The translations under genes and the position numbers were made by a program. From the NCBI GenBank assembly GCA_028285525.1, contig JANQOZ010000082.1:30101-94100 (forward strand): DNA of 64,000 bases, read 5' to 3'. Source of the stretch: Lysobacterales bacterium. GTDB taxonomy: Bacteria > Pseudomonadota > Gammaproteobacteria > Xanthomonadales > SZUA-38. Each line of letters opens with the position of its first letter. Position 1 is the first letter of the stretch. Positions 1 to 9,255 of this stretch are shown one piece after another. The notes under the pieces are model-generated. The model saw only the letters and a list, made by a program, of their open reading frames with translations, was not told where the DNA came from and did not search any database.

Positions 1-248
1 AAGCCGGGGGCGACGGCTTTGCCGCCGGCGTCGACCACGTGTTTAGCCTGGCTCTCGTCCAGGTCACCAATGGCTGAGATGCGGTCGCCGATGATGGCGA
101 CGTCAGCGAGCACCGGTGCAGCGCCGCTGCCGTCGTAGATCCGGCCGTTGACGATCACCGTATCGTACGCGGGCGCCGCCTCCTGAACCCCGCAGCCGAG
201 CAGCACCCCGGCGATCAGCAGCTGAAGCGTGAGCGCTCGTAGTGACAT
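1..248 (-). CDS. Amidohydrolase lipoprotein, N-terminal part (cut by window edge)
   Basis: The first 82 codons of a reverse-strand gene are present; the rest lies beyond base 1. The N terminus is a lipoprotein signal peptide with the lipobox LLGC at about residues 16-19. It is followed by VIVNGRIYDGSGAAP, the opening beta strands of metal-dependent amidohydrolases of the D-aminoacylase/imidazolonepropionase superfamily. The catalytic metal ligands would be downstream and cannot be seen. A membrane-anchored N-acyl-D-amino-acid deacylase-like enzyme is the best guess; superfamily is firm, substrate is not. The gene starts about 22 bases downstream of tRNA-Pro on the same strand, so part of its transcription may come through the tRNA. 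Confidence 0.7.
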   Translation of the reverse strand, partial: MSLRALTLQLLIAGVLLGCGVQEAAPAYDTVIVNGRIYDGSGAAPVLADVAIIGDRISAIGDLDESQAKHVVDAGGKAVAPG

Positions 249-270
249 AGGAAGATATCGATTGGAAACT

Positions 271-347
271 TGGTCGGAGCGGGGAGATTCGAACTCCCGA
301 CCCCCACAACCCCATTGTGGTGCGCTACCAGGCTGCGCTACGCTCCG
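271..347 (-). tRNA. tRNA-Pro (anticodon GGG)
   Basis: A 77-base cloverleaf on the reverse strand. The acceptor stem pairs CGGAGCG with CGCTCCG, the D arm carries AGCCTGGTAGCGC, and the T arm carries GGTTCGA-type sequence (GAGTTCGAATCTC). The anticodon arm is CCACA-ATGGGGT-TGTGG, which puts GGG at positions 34-36 with G37, as expected for proline. The CCA end is encoded in the DNA (271-273). Confidence 0.95.
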
Positions 348-360
348 ATCAAGGCCGCGC

Positions 361-388
361 ATTGTACTTGATTGTGGTCGGTTGTCAC
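361..388 (-). promoter_or_regulatory. Sigma70-type promoter for tRNA-Pro
   Basis: Reading the reverse strand, a -35 box GTGACA (388-383) and a -10 box TACAAT (366-361) are separated by 16 bases. They are followed by a GC-rich discriminator (GCGCGGCC) before the tRNA 5' end at 347. GC-rich discriminators are typical of stringently controlled stable-RNA promoters. A small GC hairpin (394-407, stem GGCGC/GCGCC) lies just upstream, two bases after the stop codon of the preceding gene. It has no T tract, so it is only a weak terminator candidate. Confidence 0.6.
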
Positions 389-408
389 CATTCGGCGCTG
401 CCGCGCCA

Positions 409-1335
409 TCAGGTGGGATAGGGACCGTTGTAGCGCGTATCGCGGATCGCCTTTTGCCAGCGCTGCTTGCCGGTCGTCAAGTCCATCGCCCGGAGGGTCA
501 GGCCTTCCCGGCGCATCGCGCCGTCCCTCTGTCGCTCGCTGTAGGGTTGGGACACGAACAGCAGTGTCTCGCCCACCACAACAAAAGGCGAAAAAGCCAT
601 GCGGCTGCGGGTTTCGCCCAGCTTGTTGCCTGATGCGTCAAACACCTGCCAGCGGTATGCCAGCCGCTGCTCGGGCTCACGCAGACTGACCAGCACGTGC
701 GAACCGTCAGCGGCAAGAAACTGCCGGCCCTCTACGCCCGCAATCGGGCGGCTTGGGGTGGTTGCGGCTCGGCTCTCCTGGGCCTTCAGGCTGGCCGCAT
801 CGCTGAGCGGCTGATTCTTCCAGCTGCCCGATTCAGCCTCCAGCATGCCCGCGTGCCGCGTCGGCTTTGGCGCGTCAGCCATGAACGCACCCTGCACCAC
901 ACGCTTCTCGAAACGCCACACAAGGCCGGCCTTGCTGCCTCTGGCCGGTCGCATTGTAAAGGTCTGGCCCAGCCCGTCGTCGACGGTCGGTCTGACCTCC
1001 GCGGGCAGGGCGACGCTGAATGTTTCCTGGGTGGTGCCCGTGGCGGCGTCCAGGCGAACAAAGTCCACGCGGCCGGCCGTTGCTGTATCGATCTGGGCCG
1101 TCAGCTCCCCGCCGACCACCATCACGGGTCGATCGGCGGCATCGCTCACCCAGCTTGCTTTGCCTGAGGCGATGTTGATCTGCTCAAGACCCCCACCTTC
1201 GCGCATGAAGACGACCTGGCCATTGCCCGCGTCCACCAGCAGGCCGTCGGCGAGCGTGAACGCGTCGTTTGCCGCCGCGCCTCCCGTCGAAAATAGGCTT
1301 GCCGCCGCCAGAGTCAGAACCTTTTTGCTCAGCAT
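409..1335 (-). CDS. Secreted PQQ-like beta-propeller protein of unknown function
   Basis: 308 residues with a Sec signal peptide (MLSKKVLTLAAASLFSTGGA, then AAANDAF). The mature part is rich in short beta-strand repeats with motifs such as LEQINIASGKASW near the N terminus and LRAMDLTTGKQRW near the C terminus. These resemble the blades of PQQ-dehydrogenase/BamB-type propellers, in which a Trp-docking motif closes each blade. No catalytic residues are recognisable and there are too few blades for a full eight-bladed enzyme. It is probably a periplasmic protein. It is divergent from the large secreted protein that follows and precedes tRNA-Pro on its own strand. Confidence 0.7.
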   Translation of the reverse strand: MLSKKVLTLAAASLFSTGGAAANDAFTLADGLLVDAGNGQVVFMREGGGLEQINIASGKASWVSDAADRPVMVVGGELTAQIDTATAGRVDFVRLDAATGTTQETFSVALPAEVRPTVDDGLGQTFTMRPARGSKAGLVWRFEKRVVQGAFMADAPKPTRHAGMLEAESGSWKNQPLSDAASLKAQESRAATTPSRPIAGVEGRQFLAADGSHVLVSLREPEQRLAYRWQVFDASGNKLGETRSRMAFSPFVVVGETLLFVSQPYSERQRDGAMRREGLTLRAMDLTTGKQRWQKAIRDTRYNGPYPT

Positions 1336-1406
1336 TTTTGCACCACCTGCCGCTTCGGACCTGCCTAGTATAGACTGTGAATGACCGGTACGGGCTGAAG
1401 CAAGCG

Positions 1407-4400
1407 ATGAAAAAATCCCCTTTGGTAATACTCACGGTGGCCTTGGTTTCGGCCGCGGCGTTTGGCAACGAACGAAGCGGTGAACAAAAGGGGAGCGTCG
1501 GCATCTGGATCCCGCTGGGTCCAGCGCCGATCGAGGCGCCCAACGGCGGCAACAACGTGGATAACGTTGGCACCAACAGCCCGGCGAGCGGGGCGATTCA
1601 CGCGGTGGCTCCACACCCGACCAATCCGGACATTATCTACGTCGGCAGCGTCAACGGCGGCGTTTGGCGGACGGGGAACGCCACCGCATTGGTACCCCAG
1701 TGGACGCAGCAGACCGATGGCCAGCTCACGGGCTCGGTTGGTGACATCGCGTTCGACCCGACCGACGCCACCAGACAGACGTTGATCGCCGGCTATGGTC
1801 GGTTCAGCGCCTTTGGCGGCCGGGGCGGCTCGCGCTCGGGCGTCATCCGCACCACCAACGGCGGCACCACCTGGACGCCGCTGGGCAGCGTGATGCAAGG
1901 GCGAAACATCGCCAAGGTGGCGGCTAGAGGCAACGTGCTCCTGGCTGCGGCCGACGCTGATGACAACTTCCTTTGTGGCAACGGTGGCGGTATCGGCTTA
2001 TTCCGATCCATCGATACCGGGGCCACCTGGAATCTGGTTACCAACGGCCTGTTCGGCAGCCGGGTAGGGGCGCTAGCGGAAGATCCGACAAACAACAGCG
2101 TGTTTTACGCGACCATCATCGATTTCAACGGCGTCTGTGGTACCGGAAACGGCGTCTTTCGCAGCACCGATACGGGCGCCACATGGACCGACATTACCGC
2201 GCCCATCATTACCAACGTGATCGACAGCAACGGGTCACATTTCGAGCTGGCAGTTGCCCAAACCGGCACCGTATTCCTCTCGGTCATCTCGTCCGGCCAG
2301 CTGGCCGGCGTATTCAGGCTGCCGGCGGGGTCCAGCACCTGGGAAGACCTTGGCATCCCGGAGACGGTTGAGGGCGCTGGAACCTTCGGCGTCCATCCGG
2401 GTCGGCAGGGTGGTCTGCACTCTTCGCTGGTTGCCGATCCGACCAATGATAATCTGGTTTATGTGGGCGGCGATCGCCAGCCCTTTGGCAACGACGAGAC
2501 CGGCAACTTCTCCGATCCGAACTCAATCGGGGCCTGCTCGTTTGCCGGCCGACTGTTTCGCGGCGATGCGAGCCAGTCGCCGGCCAACGTGTGGACACCG
2601 ATCACGCACGATTTTTCGGACCCTGACGGGGTGGCGGCGACCAGCTGCAACAACGCTAACGGTACGGCACCGCATCCCGACTCTCGCGATATGGCTTTTG
2701 ATGCTAACGGCAACCTGCTGGAGGTGGACGATGGCGGCATCTACCGGCGTCTGGCGCCTCGGAGCAGCACCGGTGTATGGGTGGACGTCAATGGCAACAT
2801 GCAGGTGACCGAGCAGCACAGCGGCAACTTTGACCGGCTTTCCGCCATCGGTGTGAGCGGAAACCAGGACAACGGGTCCACCCGTCAGCAGGTCCTCAAT
2901 TCGGTGGTTTGGCGGTCGTTCGGCGGCGGCGACGGCGGCGATATCGAGATCGATTACCTCGCCAATCCCGGCAACAGCCTACGGTACGCGAGCTCCCAGA
3001 ACTTCGGGGGCGCGCGCCGTCTCACCTATGATGCCAACGGTAACTTTCTCGGGCAGACGCAGCTGGCGCTGACGCCGCTCGCCGGTGGTGCCCCGCTCGA
3101 GGGGCAGTTTGTCACGCCGCTCGCGGTCAATCGGGTGGTTGGCGGCCGGCTCGTCATCGGTGGAGCGAATTCGGTTTATGAGTCGCTGGATCAGGGCGAT
3201 ACGGTGACGGAGCTTCAGCCGACCGGTATTCAGGCGTCTCAGGGCGGCCGGCGGTCCTTGGCCTACGGGGCCAGCGGCAACGCCGATCTGCTGTTTGTCG
3301 CCGCCAGCGATGGCCAGCTCTACCGTCGAGAGAGTTCCGGCGACAGCCTGGCGTCGGTTTATACCAGCAGCGACGGCAATCAGCTGCAGGCGGTGGTCAT
3401 CGACCCTTCCGACGCGAGCCAGGTGTTTGTGCTGGAGCGGGGCCGCGTTCTGCGCAGTACCAGCGACGGGGACAACGGCACGTTCAACAACATCACAAGT
3501 AACCTGCTCACGCTGTTTTCGCCTGGATCGCTGCGGTCGCTGGAATTTATGGAAACGCCGGGCGGCGACGTCCTGGCGGTCGGCACCGACCGCGGCGTGT
3601 ATCTGGCCACCAGCGGGGGTGGCTTCAGCGACTGGGCGCAGTCCGGCACAGAGCTGCCTAACTCGCCGGTCTTCGATCTGGACTACGACCTCAACGCCAA
3701 CCGGCTCGCCGCGTTTACGCTGGGTCGCGGCACGTTTCTGCTCCAGCTGTCGGGCAGCGCCAACCAGGCGCCGATTGCGGTGGACGACGCGGCCACGGTG
3801 GATGCCGGCGCGACAATCACGACGCTCAATGGCGGTCAGCCGTCGCTGCTGGCCAACGACTCAGACCCCGAGGGCGGCAACCTGACGCTCCAGTCAACGC
3901 CGGTCAGCGGCCCCAGCTCGGGTTCGGTGACGCTCAACGCCAACGGGACCTTCAGCTATACCCACGATGGGTCGCTGTCCTCGACCGACAGCTTTGTCTA
4001 CAGCGTCTGTGACGACGGCAGCCCGCAGCGCTGCAGCAGCGCGACGGTGCAGATCGCGGTCAATCAGGGCGGACTGGTATGCGTAAGTCCCAACGTTGCG
4101 ATCCCGGACAACAACCCCGGTGGGGTCAGCAGCACGCTGAACATTCCGTCGGGCGGTGCGCTGACAGATCTGGCGGCGACCGTGGAAATCTCTCACACGT
4201 TTGTCGGGGACCTGATTATCACGCTGCGCAACGAGAGTACGGGTACGAGCATTACGCTGATGGATCGGCCAGGTGTTCCGGCGACGGCCATCGGCTGCGG
4301 CAATAGCAACATTGACGCCCTGTTTTCGGACTCGGCCTCTACGCCCGTAGAAGGGGTCTGTGAGCCGGCACCGGCTATCGCGGGAAGCGTCCGGCCCGAG

Positions 4401-4568
4401 CAGCCGCTTTCTACGTTCAGCGGTGAAACGGCCGCCGGCAACTGGGTGCTAACGGTGAGCGACAATGCGGGTCTTGATACCGGCACGCTGAACACCTGGT
4501 GCCTGCAGCCCGCAACGGCGGGCGCCGGCGGCGCGCTGATCTTCGAAGACTCGTTCGAAGAACTCTGA
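1407..4568 (+). CDS. Large secreted BNR/sialidase-like propeller with cadherin-like and P-domain C terminus
   Basis: About 1053 residues from MKKSPLVILTVALVSAAAFG, a clean Sec signal peptide; an in-frame ATG 30 bases upstream (1377) would put ten residues ahead of it and is less likely. Residues ~40-790 contain repeated BNR/VPS10-like blades (GGVWRTGN, SGVIRTTNGGTTW, GLFRSIDTGATW, GVFRSTDTGATW), as in sialidase or Sortilin propellers. Next comes a tandem-type cadherin/VCBS-like domain (APIAVDDAATVDAG..., LLANDSDPEGG), then a proprotein-convertase P domain (IPDNNPGGVSSTLNI...ISHTFVGDLIITL...GNWVLTVSDNAG). The end is LIFEDSFEEL, a conserved-looking tail. It is likely cell-surface or extracellular; no protease triad is seen. 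Confidence 0.8.
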   Translation: MKKSPLVILTVALVSAAAFGNERSGEQKGSVGIWIPLGPAPIEAPNGGNNVDNVGTNSPASGAIHAVAPHPTNPDIIYVGSVNGGVWRTGNATALVPQWTQQTDGQLTGSVGDIAFDPTDATRQTLIAGYGRFSAFGGRGGSRSGVIRTTNGGTTWTPLGSVMQGRNIAKVAARGNVLLAAADADDNFLCGNGGGIGLFRSIDTGATWNLVTNGLFGSRVGALAEDPTNNSVFYATIIDFNGVCGTGNGVFRSTDTGATWTDITAPIITNVIDSNGSHFELAVAQTGTVFLSVISSGQLAGVFRLPAGSSTWEDLGIPETVEGAGTFGVHPGRQGGLHSSLVADPTNDNLVYVGGDRQPFGNDETGNFSDPNSIGACSFAGRLFRGDASQSPANVWTPITHDFSDPDGVAATSCNNANGTAPHPDSRDMAFDANGNLLEVDDGGIYRRLAPRSSTGVWVDVNGNMQVTEQHSGNFDRLSAIGVSGNQDNGSTRQQVLNSVVWRSFGGGDGGDIEIDYLANPGNSLRYASSQNFGGARRLTYDANGNFLGQTQLALTPLAGGAPLEGQFVTPLAVNRVVGGRLVIGGANSVYESLDQGDTVTELQPTGIQASQGGRRSLAYGASGNADLLFVAASDGQLYRRESSGDSLASVYTSSDGNQLQAVVIDPSDASQVFVLERGRVLRSTSDGDNGTFNNITSNLLTLFSPGSLRSLEFMETPGGDVLAVGTDRGVYLATSGGGFSDWAQSGTELPNSPVFDLDYDLNANRLAAFTLGRGTFLLQLSGSANQAPIAVDDAATVDAGATITTLNGGQPSLLANDSDPEGGNLTLQSTPVSGPSSGSVTLNANGTFSYTHDGSLSSTDSFVYSVCDDGSPQRCSSATVQIAVNQGGLVCVSPNVAIPDNNPGGVSSTLNIPSGGALTDLAATVEISHTFVGDLIITLRNESTGTSITLMDRPGVPATAIGCGNSNIDALFSDSASTPVEGVCEPAPAIAGSVRPEQPLSTFSGETAAGNWVLTVSDNAGLDTGTLNTWCLQPATAGAGGALIFEDSFEEL

Positions 4569-4573
4569 AAGGA

Positions 4574-4613
4574 GGGGTCAGAGTAAAGGGACATGTCCCT
4601 TTACTCTGACCCC
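4574..4613. repeat. Perfect 40-bp palindrome, REP-like element
   Basis: The left half GGGGTCAGAGTAAAGGGACA is mirrored exactly by the right half (4594-4613) with no spacer. The GGGGTCAGAGTAAA end resembles repeats I associate with REP/RAYT-type elements scattered in proteobacterial genomes; this is memory, not a search. It lies between two convergent genes, 6 bases after one stop codon and about 50 before the other. It could fold into a bidirectional terminator-like hairpin but has no T tract. The sequence (GA)CCCGGGGTATT or CCCCGGGGTATT recurs just downstream (4609-4622 and 4640-4652), around a small GGGTC/GACCC hairpin. Confidence 0.75.
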
Positions 4614-4664
4614 GGGGTATTTTGAGTTTGGGTCTTTGTGACCCGGGGTATTCCCCCGTTCGAA

Positions 4665-5864
4665 TCAGAAGTTTTCGTCGTCCGGGATGATCTCGAAGAC
4701 GTCCTCGGCGGCAATCTCCGCGCGCTCCATTTCCTGAATCTTCTTCTCGCCGGCGGCGGTCATCACGTCCATTTCCTTGATGGTGGCTGCCATCTTGGGC
4801 AGCGCCTCCTGGCGATAGGCTGAGATATCGTCCAGCGCGGCGTGGATGTCGGTGAAGGCCTTCTTCAGGGCCTCCATGTCGATCTGCGATGACGACGCCT
4901 GCTTGTGAATCTCGGTGCCCTGCTGGCGCAGCCGTTCGGCCGTGCCGGCGATCAGGTCGGAGGTGGTCTCGTTTACGGCCTGGACCTTGTCCAGCACAAT
5001 CCTCTGATTGGCCAGCGCCACCGCCAGGGTGACCGCAACCTGGAGCGCGTTGACCGTGACGTGGCGCGCCCGGTTGACGCCCCGCACCAGCTCCTTGTTG
5101 TTACGCATGACCACTTCGAGGGTGACGATGCCCTGCTGGTTGACCGCAAGCTGCTGCTGCAGATCCATGATCCGCTGGCGCAGCGGAAACTGGAGCTCTT
5201 CCTGGACAAATTTGGCCCGGTCGGGCGAGCCCGCAAGCTCGCGCTCCACGCGATGCGTCAGCTTGGCGTCCAGCAGCTGGGCCAGCTTGATGGCCTTTTC
5301 CAGCTTCCTGGTGACCTCACGCATGAACTTCTGGTCTTCCGCCAGCGTGGTGTTGTCCTTCAGCAGCTGGTCCTTGCCGTCTTCCATCGATCGGATGATC
5401 GCGTCGATAACGGTCTGTGATGACTCAAACTTGGTGAAGTAGCGTTTGATCGGGGTGCCGACGCCCGGAATCATGCCAAGCAGTCGGGCAAACCAGCCGG
5501 GCTCGAGGTCGACCTTGCCCGGGTCGAGCTCCTCGACCTGCAGCTTGAGGTCGACCAGCGCGTTGGCCACCTCGCCGCCGTCGTCAGCTCGCGCTGAGAG
5601 CTTGCGAATGGGCTCCTGCAGCATGGCGCTCCGGTTTGAGGCGGCCTCCTGCAGATCCATCCCCATGTTCTCGATCGCGTTTTTGGCGTTGGTCGCCGCG
5701 TCGCTGGCCGGGTCCATGGCCAGGATCTTTTCCACCAGGGCATCCGCCTGCTTTTCGAGTTCCGGGTCGGCGCCGGTCTCTGCCTTCACCGCTTCCGGCG
5801 GCGTCATCGCCAGCTCTTTTTTGACCTCTTCCGGGTCTGCAAATACCAGAATGTCTTCGCTCAT
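4665..5864 (-). CDS. TelA / toxic-anion-resistance family protein
   Basis: 399 residues starting at MSEDILVFADPEEVKK (5864); a longer frame to 5933 adds an unlikely Arg-rich stretch. The protein is almost wholly alpha-helical and rich in charged and Gln residues, with long coiled-coil-like segments and the block GWFARLLGMIPGVGTPIKRYFTKFESSQTVID, which I take as diagnostic of the TelA (PF05816) family. The family is linked to tellurite resistance and to cell-envelope stress, but its biochemical role is unsettled. It stands alone here, convergent with the secreted protein and 93 bases downstream of mutS on the same strand. It usually pairs with XpaC-like proteins; none is in the window. Confidence 0.85.
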   Translation of the reverse strand: MSEDILVFADPEEVKKELAMTPPEAVKAETGADPELEKQADALVEKILAMDPASDAATNAKNAIENMGMDLQEAASNRSAMLQEPIRKLSARADDGGEVANALVDLKLQVEELDPGKVDLEPGWFARLLGMIPGVGTPIKRYFTKFESSQTVIDAIIRSMEDGKDQLLKDNTTLAEDQKFMREVTRKLEKAIKLAQLLDAKLTHRVERELAGSPDRAKFVQEELQFPLRQRIMDLQQQLAVNQQGIVTLEVVMRNNKELVRGVNRARHVTVNALQVAVTLAVALANQRIVLDKVQAVNETTSDLIAGTAERLRQQGTEIHKQASSSQIDMEALKKAFTDIHAALDDISAYRQEALPKMAATIKEMDVMTAAGEKKIQEMERAEIAAEDVFEIIPDDENF

Positions 5865-5957
5865 CGCTTGCCTCGAGTGTTGTGGGTTGCGCCCCGGATG
5901 GCGGTTTATCGAAAGCCGGATAGTGTATCGCACCGCGAGGCGATACGACGCTTCGGG

Positions 5958-8573
5958 TCAGTCTTTGGCCTGTTCCGCCAGCTGGTACAGAAGATCCAGC
6001 GCCTGCCTGGGCGTGAGCTGATCCGGGTCGATGTCCTTGAGCTTTTCCCTGAGCGGGTCAGGCTTCGGCTCAGCTGCTGGGGCTGTTGTGGCGGCTGCCG
6101 GCGCCGGCGCAAACAGGGAAAGCTGCTGCGATCCCCCCTGGGCGGCGTCGACGGCGCTGGCCTCGAGCTCAGAAAGCAGCGTCCGTGCTCGGGCGACCAC
6201 CGGTGCGCTGATGCCGGCCAGTGCCGCCACCTGCAGCCCGTAGCTGCGGCTGGCCGGCCCCTGCTTGACGGTATGCAGAAACACGATGCTGTCGCCGTGC
6301 TCGGCGGCGTCCAGGTGCACGTTCACAACGCCCTCGAGCAGCTCGGGCAGGCTGGTCAGTTCGAAATAGTGGGTGGCAAAGAGGGTCAGCGCCCCCGTCT
6401 GCGCCAGCGATTCGGCGACGGCGCGGGCCAGCGCCAGCCCGTCGTAGGTGCTGGTGCCCCGACCGATTTCGTCCATCAGCACCAGGCTGCGATCCGTGGC
6501 GTGATGCAGGATATTGGCGGTTTCGGTCATCTCCACCATAAAAGTCGAATGCCCACGGGTGAGATCGTCACCGGCGCCGATGCGGGTAAAGATGCGGTCG
6601 ACGGGGCCAATTTCTGCCCTGGCCGCGGGCACAAAGCTGCCGACGTGGGCCAACAGCACGATCAGCGCGGTCTGGCGCATGTAGGTCGACTTACCCCCCA
6701 TATTCGGACCGGTCACGATCTGCATGTGGCGGCCGGGCTCCAAGATGGCGTTGTTGGGCTGAAACGGCTTGTCGGACACCACTTCGACGACGGGGTGGCG
6801 GCCTTCGATGATGCGCAGGCCGGGGTCGTCCACCAGCGTCGGTGGCGCGTAGTTGAGGGTCTCAGCCCGTTCGGCAAAGCTGCAAAGGACGTCGAGCTCG
6901 GCGATGGCCTCCGCGCAGCCCGCGAGCGCGTGTAACGATTCGTTGAGCAGGTCGAGCAGGTTTTCGTAAAGCGCCTTTTCCCGCGCCAGGGCTCGCTCGC
7001 GGCTGGACAGCACCTTGTCCTCGAACGACTTCAGCTCTTCAGTGATGTAGCGCTCGGCGGCCTTCAGCGTCTGGCGACGGGTGTAGTGCGCCGGAATCTG
7101 ATCGGCGTACTGACGACCGGCTTCCAGGTAGTAGCCGTGAACCCGGTTGTAGCCGACCTTCAGGGTGGCGATCCCGGAGGCTTCACGCTCGCGCTGCTCC
7201 AGGTCGTCCAGGTACTGGTTGGCGTCGCGCGACAGGTTGCGCAGCTCGTCCAGCTCAGCGTCATAACCCTCCGCCACTACGCCCCCGTCGCGGATCAGCA
7301 CGGGCGGAGTTTCCACCAGCGCGCGGGTCAACAGCTCCTGCAGCTCAGGCTGCGGCGCCGTGGCCTCAGCGAGCTCAGCGATACGCGGGCTGTCCAGCGC
7401 GGCGAGCTGCGGCGCCAGCTCCGGCAGCAGGCCTAGCGCATCGCGCAGGGTGGCCAGATCGCGCGGGCGCGCGCTTCGAAGGCCGATGCGGGTGATGATC
7501 CGCTCGATGTCTCCCACCGCCCGCAGCAGCTCGCGGAGCGGCTCGAAGCGGCCGTTGATCAGCAGCGTCTCGATAGCCTGATAGCGAAACTTCAGGGTTT
7601 GCTGCCGGCGGATCGGCTGACCCAGCCAGCGACGCAGCATCCGTGAGCCCATGGGCGTGGCGCTGCTGTCGAGGACCCCGGCCAGGGTGTGTGCGTCGCG
7701 CCCGTCGGGATGCTGGGTGAGCTCGAGGTTACGCCGGGTTGCGGCGTCGATGGCCAGCAGACTGTCGCGTCGCTCGACCCGCAGGCTCGACAGGTGGGGC
7801 AGGGCGCTGCGCTGCGTTTGTTTGACGTACTGCAGCAGCGCGCCGGCAGCACCGACAGCGGCCGTCAGCGCTTCGCAGCCGAAGCCCGAGAGATCTCTGG
7901 TGGCAAAATGCTCACACAGTCCGCGCCGCGCCGCGTCCTCCTCGAAGTGCCACGGCGGCAGCGTGCTGTGGCCGCGCCCCCGGGTCAACAGCCTGGGTGG
8001 CGATGCGTCTTCGCTGGTGAGCACCTCAGCGGGGTCCAGCCGTTCGAGCTCCGCCAGCATCGCCTCCTGATCGGGCACCTCCATCAGGTGGAACCGGCCG
8101 CTGGCCATGTCCAGCCAGGCCAGACCGATCGGACTGCTGCCGGATACGGCCAGCAGAAAGTTGTCCTGCCGATCCGGCAGCAGCGCTTCGTCGGTCACGG
8201 TGCCCGGCGTGACAACGCGCACCACCTTGCGTTCGACCGGCCCTTTGGTGGTATTCGGGTCGCCAACCTGTTCGCAGATCGCGGCGGACTCACCGAGGCG
8301 AATCAGGCGCGCCAGGTAGTTGTCCACCGCGTGATAGGGCACGCCGGCCATCGGAATCGGCTGGCCGTCGGGTGACACGCCGCGCTTGGTCAGCGTGATG
8401 TCGAGCAGGCTGGCGGCGCGCCGGGCGTCCTCAAAGAACACCTCGTAGAAATCGCCCATGCGAAACAGCAGCAGGATGTCGGGAAACTCGGCCTTGATGG
8501 CCAGGTATTGCTTCATCAGCGGCGTATGACCGGCGGTGCTGGCGGCCGGTTTTGGGGTCGCTGGAGAGGGCAT
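5958..8573 (-). CDS. mutS: DNA mismatch repair protein MutS
   Basis: 871 residues from ATG at 8573; an upstream in-frame start at 8717 would overlap the divergent pncC. The mismatch-binding N-terminal domain carries [14 protein letters not shown], with the Phe-x-Glu mismatch wedge region. The connector, lever and clamp domains follow. The ABC-type ATPase has Walker [10 protein letters not shown], then [12 protein letters not shown] and FATHYFEL. The length matches MutS of Gammaproteobacteria. A C-terminal Pro/Ala-rich linker leads to a short helix-loop-helix ([18 protein letters not shown]) used for tetramerisation and beta-clamp contacts. It is divergent from pncC. Confidence 0.97.
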   Translation of the reverse strand: MPSPATPKPAASTAGHTPLMKQYLAIKAEFPDILLLFRMGDFYEVFFEDARRAASLLDITLTKRGVSPDGQPIPMAGVPYHAVDNYLARLIRLGESAAICEQVGDPNTTKGPVERKVVRVVTPGTVTDEALLPDRQDNFLLAVSGSSPIGLAWLDMASGRFHLMEVPDQEAMLAELERLDPAEVLTSEDASPPRLLTRGRGHSTLPPWHFEEDAARRGLCEHFATRDLSGFGCEALTAAVGAAGALLQYVKQTQRSALPHLSSLRVERRDSLLAIDAATRRNLELTQHPDGRDAHTLAGVLDSSATPMGSRMLRRWLGQPIRRQQTLKFRYQAIETLLINGRFEPLRELLRAVGDIERIITRIGLRSARPRDLATLRDALGLLPELAPQLAALDSPRIAELAEATAPQPELQELLTRALVETPPVLIRDGGVVAEGYDAELDELRNLSRDANQYLDDLEQREREASGIATLKVGYNRVHGYYLEAGRQYADQIPAHYTRRQTLKAAERYITEELKSFEDKVLSSRERALAREKALYENLLDLLNESLHALAGCAEAIAELDVLCSFAERAETLNYAPPTLVDDPGLRIIEGRHPVVEVVSDKPFQPNNAILEPGRHMQIVTGPNMGGKSTYMRQTALIVLLAHVGSFVPAARAEIGPVDRIFTRIGAGDDLTRGHSTFMVEMTETANILHHATDRSLVLMDEIGRGTSTYDGLALARAVAESLAQTGALTLFATHYFELTSLPELLEGVVNVHLDAAEHGDSIVFLHTVKQGPASRSYGLQVAALAGISAPVVARARTLLSELEASAVDAAQGGSQQLSLFAPAPAAATTAPAAEPKPDPLREKLKDIDPDQLTPRQALDLLYQLAEQAKD

Positions 8574-8653
8574 AGTGGGCGTCGAGGGGGACCTGGCACG
8601 CTTCGGATCGGGGAGGCGAAAGTGTACAGTAAGCGGCCCCCACGAGGCACCCG

Positions 8654-9160
8654 ATGATGCAGGAACCGTCCTTAACCGAAATGGCTCGCGAGCTGTCCGC
8701 TTCGTTGCTTGCGGCACGCATGCGGCTGATAACCGCGGAGTCGTGTACGGGCGGCTGGCTGGCCAAGGTCGCCACCGACCTGGCGGGCAGCTCAGACTGG
8801 TTTGAGGGTGGGGTCGTTTCGTACAGCAACGCGCTGAAGATGCGATTGTTGGGCGTTGAGGCGTCGGTGCTCGAGGCGCACGGGGCGGTCAGCGAGCCGG
8901 TGGTGCTCGCAATGGCAGAGGGGGCGGCAGCCCTCGGCGCCTGCGAGGCGGCCATCGCCGTCAGCGGCGTGGCCGGTCCGGGAGGCGGCAGCGAAGAAAA
9001 ACCCGTAGGCCTGGTCTGGTTCGGTTTTTTTCTTAAGGGCCGTAGCTGGGCGGAGCGCCGTCATTTCGACGGCGATCGTGAGCGTGTCCGGCGGCAGTCC
9101 GTAGCCTTTGCGTTCAAGCACTTACAGCAAGCACTGGCAGCGCTTCCCGGCGAATTCTGA
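8654..9160 (+). CDS. pncC: Nicotinamide-nucleotide amidohydrolase (CinA C-terminal type)
   Basis: 168 residues. The protein is the stand-alone CinA C-terminal domain, which deamidates NMN to nicotinic acid mononucleotide in pyridine nucleotide recycling. Diagnostic blocks are [24 protein letters not shown] (catalytic Ser/Thr region), GGVVSYSN, and [20 protein letters not shown]. Two consecutive ATG codons (8654 and 8657) are possible starts. The place between mutS and recA is common in Gammaproteobacteria. Confidence 0.93.
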   Translation: MMQEPSLTEMARELSASLLAARMRLITAESCTGGWLAKVATDLAGSSDWFEGGVVSYSNALKMRLLGVEASVLEAHGAVSEPVVLAMAEGAAALGACEAAIAVSGVAGPGGGSEEKPVGLVWFGFFLKGRSWAERRHFDGDRERVRRQSVAFAFKHLQQALAALPGEF

Positions 9161-9183
9161 CGCGGTTACCGCCGCCTGCCTGA

Positions 9184-9212
9184 TACCCAAAACCCAAGCG
9201 CTGTGGGATAAT
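9184..9212 (+). promoter_or_regulatory. Candidate recA promoter
   Basis: A -10-like GATAAT (9207-9212) lies 17 bases after a poor -35 match, TACCCA (9184-9189), and 44 bases before the recA start. I looked in 9161-9255 for a LexA box and found neither CTGT-N8-ACAG nor the TTAGTA-type box of Xanthomonads. Confidence 0.4.
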
Positions 9213-9255
9213 GCCTCGATTTCCCGCCAACCCCCACCACACGTTCGAGGTATCA

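Noticed and set aside
4574..4613. 40-bp palindrome as an ordinary rho-independent terminator
   Set aside because: No T tract follows on either strand and the halves match perfectly without a loop, which fits a repeat element better; a secondary terminator role is not excluded.
5868..6935. Forward open frame of 355 codons antisense to mutS
   Set aside because: No family motif, composition typical of antisense GC-rich frames, and it covers the MutS ATPase domain.
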